Positions 60,337 through 64,000 of a stretch of DNA of 64,000 nucleotides are shown in pieces. The first letter of the stretch is position 1. Every line of letters begins with the position of its first letter. The stretch is from an uncultured Xanthomonas sp. GTDB taxonomy: Bacteria > Pseudomonadota > Gammaproteobacteria > Xanthomonadales > Xanthomonadaceae. The DNA lies in assembly GCA_943912265.1 (NCBI GenBank), contig CALTTS010000011.1:1-64000 (forward strand), written 5' to 3'. The notes under the pieces were generated by a model, which worked only from the letters and a program-made list of their open reading frames with translations, did not search any database and was not told the DNA's origin. The position numbers and the translations under genes were made by a program.

Positions 60337-62514
60337 TCAGGCAGGCAGCAGCTCGAACTGCACCGCCTCGCCGGCCGTGCACGAGGACGTGACCCACACG
60401 TCGAACAGGCCCGGCTCGGCCGCGAACACGCCATCCACGCCGGTGAAGGCCAGCGCATGGCGGTCGAGGGTGAACTCCACCTCGGCGCTCTGGCCCGGCT
60501 CCAGCAGGATCTTCTGGAAATTCTTCAGCTCGCGCACCGGCCGCACCCGGCTGGCGACGCGGTCGTGCACGTACAGTTGCACCACTTCCTCGCCGGCCCG
60601 CTTGCCGGTGTTGGCGACGGTGACCGCAACGGTCAGTGCCTGATCCCACGCCAGCGATGGCGTGCTCAAGCGCGGCGTGCCGTATGCGAACGTGCTGTAG
60701 CCCAGGCCATGGCCGAACGGATACAGCGCCGCGTTCGGGATTTCGCGCCAGCGGGCCTTGAATTCCTTCATGTCAGGCAACTCGGGCCGGCCGGTGCGCG
60801 GGTGGTTGTAGAAGAACGGCTGCTGGCCCGGTGCCATCGGGAAGCTCACCGGCAGGCGCGCGGACGGGTTGTAGTCGCCGAACACCACGTCGGCGATGGC
60901 ATGGCCGTTCTGGCTGCCCAGGAACCAGGTGACGAGGATCGCCTGCGCCTCGCGCACGGCGCCTTCCAGCGCCAGCGCGCGACCATTGCGCAGCAGCACC
61001 ACGACCGGCGTGCCGGTGGCGGCCACGGCTTCGGCCAGCGCCTGCTGCGCGGCGGGCACGTCGATGCGCACGCGCGACTGCGCCTCGCCGCTGAAACGCT
61101 GCGGCTCGCCGATGGCCAACAGCACCACGTCGGCGGCGCGCGCGGCGGCCACTGCCGCCTCGATGCCGGCGTCGATCGCGGTTTCGAATCCACTGCCGTC
61201 GACCACCGCCAGTTCCGCGCCCTCGCCCATCGCCGCGCGCAGGCCGGCCTCCAGGCTGACCCGGCGGTCCGGGTCGCCGAACAGCGTCCACGGGCCTTCC
61301 ACATTGGCGGTGTCGCGCGCGAACGGACCGATCAACGCGATCTTCTGCCCGTGCTTGCGCAGCGGCAGCAGCGGGCCGTCGTTCTTCAGCAGCACGATCG
61401 AACGCCGCGCGGCATCGCGGGCCAGCGCGGCATGCTCGGCATCGAGCGCGGTGTCGGCTTCGCGGGCCGGGTCGAGCGAGCGGTATGGATCGTCGAACAG
61501 ACCGATGGCCTCCTTGGTCCACAACACGCGCCGCACCGCATCGTCCAGCATCGCCATCGGCACCTGGCCATCGGCGACCAGCGCCGGCAGATGGTCTGCG
61601 TAGAAGCCGCTCTGCATGCTCTGGTCCAGGCCGGCGGTGAAGGCCTTGAGCGTGGCATCGCGCGCATCGGCGGCGTAGCCGTGGGCGATCAGCTCCATGT
61701 CGGCGGTGTAGTCGGACACCACCAGCCCGGGGAACTGCCATTCCCCGCGCAGCAGGTCGGTCAGCAGCCAGCGGTTGGCGCTGGCCGGCACGCCGTTGAT
61801 GTCGTTGAACGAAGACATCACCGTGATCGCGCCGGCATCGAAGGCCGCCTTGAACGGCGGCAGGTGCACGTCGCGCAGGGTCTGCCCGGAAATGTCCACG
61901 CTGTTGTATTCCATGCCGGCCGCCACCGCGCCGTAGGCGGCGAAATGCTTGGGCGTGGCCAGCAACGCATCGGCAGCGGCCAGGTCCTCGCCCTGGAAAC
62001 CGCGCACGCGGGCGGCGGCGAACGCGCAGCCCAGCACCACGTCCTCGCCGGCGCCCTCGGCCACCCGGCCCCAGCGCTGGTCGCGGGCGATGTCCACCAT
62101 CGGCGCGAAGGTCCAGTGGATGCCGGCGGCGGTGGCCTCCACGGCGGTGGCGCGCGCGGTGCGGTACGCCAACTGCGGCTCGAAGCTGGCCGCCTCGGCC
62201 AGCGGAATCGGAAACACCGTGCGCATGCCGTGAATCACGTCGGCCGCGAACAGCAGCGGGATGCCGAGCCGGGTTTCCTCGACCGCCACGCGCTGGATCT
62301 CGCGGCCCTGCGCCGCGCCGACGCCGTTGAACAGCACGCCGACGTGGCCGGCGCGCACCTGTTCCAAGGTCTGCTCGGCGTTGCGCGCGTTGGCTTCCGG
62401 GTTCACGTCCGGGGCGAAGGGCCGGACCATGTCGGCGAACACGCCGAGCTGGCCGACCTTCTCCTCGACGGTCATGCGGGCGATCAGGGACTCGATACGG
62501 GGGGAAGACGGCAT
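60337..62514 (-). CDS. bglX: GH3 beta-glucosidase without signal peptide
   Basis: 725 residues. Glycoside hydrolase family 3: EKVGQLGVFADM, ADVIHGMRTVFPIPLA, ATPKHFAAYG (K189-H190), VVSDYTADMELIAHG with the nucleophile D268, the C-terminal domain (VLLKNDGPLLPLRK) and fibronectin-III-like domain (GEEVVQLYVHDRVAS). BglX of E. coli is periplasmic with a signal peptide; here the protein begins MPSSPRIESLIARMTVEEKV, directly at the catalytic domain, so it is probably cytoplasmic. Hydrolyses beta-glucosides or xylosides from the nonreducing end; the true substrate is unknown. Confidence 0.92.
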   Translation of the reverse strand: MPSSPRIESLIARMTVEEKVGQLGVFADMVRPFAPDVNPEANARNAEQTLEQVRAGHVGVLFNGVGAAQGREIQRVAVEETRLGIPLLFAADVIHGMRTVFPIPLAEAASFEPQLAYRTARATAVEATAAGIHWTFAPMVDIARDQRWGRVAEGAGEDVVLGCAFAAARVRGFQGEDLAAADALLATPKHFAAYGAVAAGMEYNSVDISGQTLRDVHLPPFKAAFDAGAITVMSSFNDINGVPASANRWLLTDLLRGEWQFPGLVVSDYTADMELIAHGYAADARDATLKAFTAGLDQSMQSGFYADHLPALVADGQVPMAMLDDAVRRVLWTKEAIGLFDDPYRSLDPAREADTALDAEHAALARDAARRSIVLLKNDGPLLPLRKHGQKIALIGPFARDTANVEGPWTLFGDPDRRVSLEAGLRAAMGEGAELAVVDGSGFETAIDAGIEAAVAAARAADVVLLAIGEPQRFSGEAQSRVRIDVPAAQQALAEAVAATGTPVVVLLRNGRALALEGAVREAQAILVTWFLGSQNGHAIADVVFGDYNPSARLPVSFPMAPGQQPFFYNHPRTGRPELPDMKEFKARWREIPNAALYPFGHGLGYSTFAYGTPRLSTPSLAWDQALTVAVTVANTGKRAGEEVVQLYVHDRVASRVRPVRELKNFQKILLEPGQSAEVEFTLDRHALAFTGVDGVFAAEPGLFDVWVTSSCTAGEAVQFELLPA

Positions 62515-62585
62515 GGGGGTGGCCGGAAAACGATTCCAGCCATTCTAGCCAAGCCCCGCCGCGGCCGCCGCATCCCTGTTCAGGT

Positions 62586-62822
62586 TCAGGCGCGCAGCGA
62601 CGCGGGCGACGGCATCAGGCCGCGGCGGGCCAGCATGGCGTCGAGCCGCCTGCGGGCATCGGCGCGCCGCGCCGGGCCGGCGGCCGCCATCGCGCGCACC
62701 GCCTCGCCGACGAACCAGCGCCAGAACAGGCGCTGCGGCAGGCACACGCGCAGCAGCGCCACCTGCCGGTCGAGCCAGCGCAGGCGGCGGTCGAACTTCG
62801 ATTCGGCGCTCGTCGCGGCCAC
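62586..62822 (-). CDS. Small basic protein of unknown function
   Basis: 78 residues from a GTG (62822): MAATSAESKFDRRLRWLDRQ, then LPQRLFWRWFVGEAVRAMA and a basic Arg-rich C-terminus (RRADARRRLDAMLARRG). No family recognised. Preceded by AGGGGTTGTCCC. The intact frame between two well-defined genes on the same strand supports it, but the composition is not decisive. Confidence 0.5.
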   Translation of the reverse strand: MAATSAESKFDRRLRWLDRQVALLRVCLPQRLFWRWFVGEAVRAMAAAGPARRADARRRLDAMLARRGLMPSPASLRA

Positions 62823-62903
62823 GGGACAACCCCTGAATGGAACCCGCGCACAGCCTAGGCCCGCAGCATGTCCGGAAATTGTCGGACCGGCCGCGGCCGG
62901 CCC

Positions 62904-63764
62904 TCAGTCCTGCTGGCGCTTCGGGTCCGCGGCGGCCGGGGTTTCCACCGGCATGGCCGGCGGATCGAGCAAACTGGACGCCGGAGCGGGCGCAGGCGCC
63001 GTGCCGGCCGCGGCCGGGGCCGCCGTCACCGGGGCCGGCGCGGCATAGGGCATCGCGCCCGGCACCGCCGGCGAGAGCATGTACGGGGACGCGCCGCCCG
63101 GCGCCACCGAATACGCCGGCACCATGATGACCTGCGGCAGGGTCGCGGCCTGCGGCTGGGCCGGGGCCTGCGCGGCCGGGACGTTCGGCGCCGGCGGCAG
63201 CGGCTTGCCCGGGCTGGTCGCCGGCAGGTAGTGCTCCACCAGCTTGAAGAACTGGCCGTAGAACGAGGCGCTCTGCACGGTCTGGCTGGCGACCTTGACC
63301 AGCGAGTCGTCGGTGGAGCCGATCGGCAGCGACAGCGAGCCCAGCGCGCTGACGCCGACGCTGGCATTGGTGTTGCTCTTCTTCAGCGCGTAGCGGTCCT
63401 GCAGCGCGCTGACGAACATCCACGCATGGCCGTCGTCCTTGGACACGCAGGACACGTGCACCTGCACCTGCTCGTGCACGTCCACCGTCGGCTGGAAGTT
63501 CTTGGCCGCCTCGACCGAGTCGGCATCGGCATGCGCCACCACGTAGGCCTGGCTCAGCAGCGCGCGCCGCGCCGCCTCGCAGGCCCAGGCCGCGCTCACG
63601 TCGAAGGTCTGCGAATAATTGTTGCTGACGCTGAACGACTCGTCCGTCTCCGGCATCTTCTTGCTGCTCCGGTGCAGCAGGCTGCCGGCGGCGCTGCACG
63701 AGGACAGCGCGAACATCGACACGGCCAGCACGGCCAGGGCGGGAATCGAACGGGTGGACGGCAT
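62904..63764 (-). CDS. DUF2242-like lipoprotein
   Basis: 286 residues with a lipoprotein signal peptide (LAVLAVSMFALSSC, Cys23). The first 170 residues of the mature part (YSQTFDVSAAWACEAARRALLSQAYVV, DSVEAAKNFQPTVDVHEQVQVHVSCVS, GHAWMFVSALQDRYALKKSNTNASVG) fit my memory of DUF2242. The C-terminal 90 residues are a Pro/Ala-rich tail. No enzyme motif. Divergent from the gene that leaves the window at the right. Confidence 0.75.
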   Translation of the reverse strand: MPSTRSIPALAVLAVSMFALSSCSAAGSLLHRSSKKMPETDESFSVSNNYSQTFDVSAAWACEAARRALLSQAYVVAHADADSVEAAKNFQPTVDVHEQVQVHVSCVSKDDGHAWMFVSALQDRYALKKSNTNASVGVSALGSLSLPIGSTDDSLVKVASQTVQSASFYGQFFKLVEHYLPATSPGKPLPPAPNVPAAQAPAQPQAATLPQVIMVPAYSVAPGGASPYMLSPAVPGAMPYAAPAPVTAAPAAAGTAPAPAPASSLLDPPAMPVETPAAADPKRQQD

Positions 63765-63952
63765 GGGGATGTAAACGGATTCAGGACCCGCCAAGCATAG
63801 CGCCCCGGCCCCGGCCGGCACGACCGCCACCTGAACGGTGCGCGCCGGCCGCGCCCGCCTCAATTCCCGGCCCGGCCCGCCGATACGAAGGCACCGCCGC
63901 TGCTCCATACTCGTCCGGCCCCGCATTGCGGGCCGGTTCCGGAAAATCCGCC

Positions 63953-64000
63953 ATGTCCGACCCGAACGACGACCCGCTCTCCATCGCCAACCTCGGCCGG
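63953..64000 (+). CDS. 5' end of a gene leaving the window
   Basis: ATG at 63953 followed by sixteen codons, MSDPNDDPLSIANLGR, to the last base. Too short to identify. The upstream divergent spacer (63765-63952) carries the promoters for this and the lipoprotein gene. Confidence 0.4.
   Translation, partial: MSDPNDDPLSIANLGR

Overview
The window is chromosomal DNA with very high GC content, packed with genes. Its gene content fits a gammaproteobacterium of the Xanthomonadaceae/Lysobacteraceae (Xanthomonas, Lysobacter, Luteimonas, Pseudoxanthomonas type). The grounds are the long two-domain-like TrpS, the AcnD/PrpF pair, two very large TonB-dependent receptors (one Oar-like), a PhoP/PhoQ-like pair, the HppD-HmgA tyrosine pathway and a type IV minor-pilin cluster. 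This placement is an inference from gene families. No rRNA, CRISPR array, insertion sequence or prophage is visible.

Layout. 0-6.7 kb: trpE (runs off the left edge), nhaA, rpe with a J-domain membrane protein, purC, an Mpo1-like membrane protein and a small unknown protein. 6.7-13 kb: the tyrosine-catabolic pair hppD-hmgA with a divergent MarR regulator, a thioredoxin-like lipoprotein, a POT peptide transporter and tryptophan 2,3-dioxygenase. 13-17.4 kb: a branched-chain-type 2-oxoacid dehydrogenase operon (E1alpha, E1beta, E2; no E3) and a VOC protein. 17.4-22.2 kb: a minor-pilin operon (pilE-fimT-pilV-pilW-pilX-like) that lacks pilY1, has an unusually large last gene, and is faced by a Cro/CI-type regulator. 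22.2-29 kb: a metallo-hydrolase, a PepSY protein, trpS, three entericidin-like lipoproteins, a 7-bp tandem repeat, tRNA-Thr(UGU) with a truncated second copy beside it, a SPOR protein, coaX and birA. 29-40.4 kb: mtfA, a PhoQ/PhoP-like pair with its PepSY-like leader gene, a CtlX-type amidinohydrolase, a Dus enzyme, a HAD hydrolase, and acnD-2H phosphoesterase-prpF.

40.4-57.6 kb holds the most coherent accessory block. On the minus strand lie a D-Ala-D-Ala dipeptidase, an AmpD-like lipoprotein amidase, a penicillin-binding-type serine hydrolase, two TonB-dependent receptors and a transglutaminase-like protein. Divergently on the plus strand is a tightly overlapping operon of an NlpC/P60 endopeptidase, an Ala-Glu dipeptide epimerase, a MurR/RpiR regulator, an L,D-transpeptidase-fold protein and an amino-acid permease. 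Together these look like a complete route for importing, cutting and catabolising peptidoglycan peptides, with the TonB receptors as candidate outer-membrane gates. That role is inferred from the families and the gene order.

57.6-64 kb: a DUF1453-like membrane protein, a small His-rich protein with its own terminator, a soluble aldose dehydrogenase lipoprotein, a NIPSNAP protein behind a leaderless (cytoplasmic) GH3 beta-glucosidase, a DUF2242-like lipoprotein, and the first 16 codons of a gene leaving the right edge.
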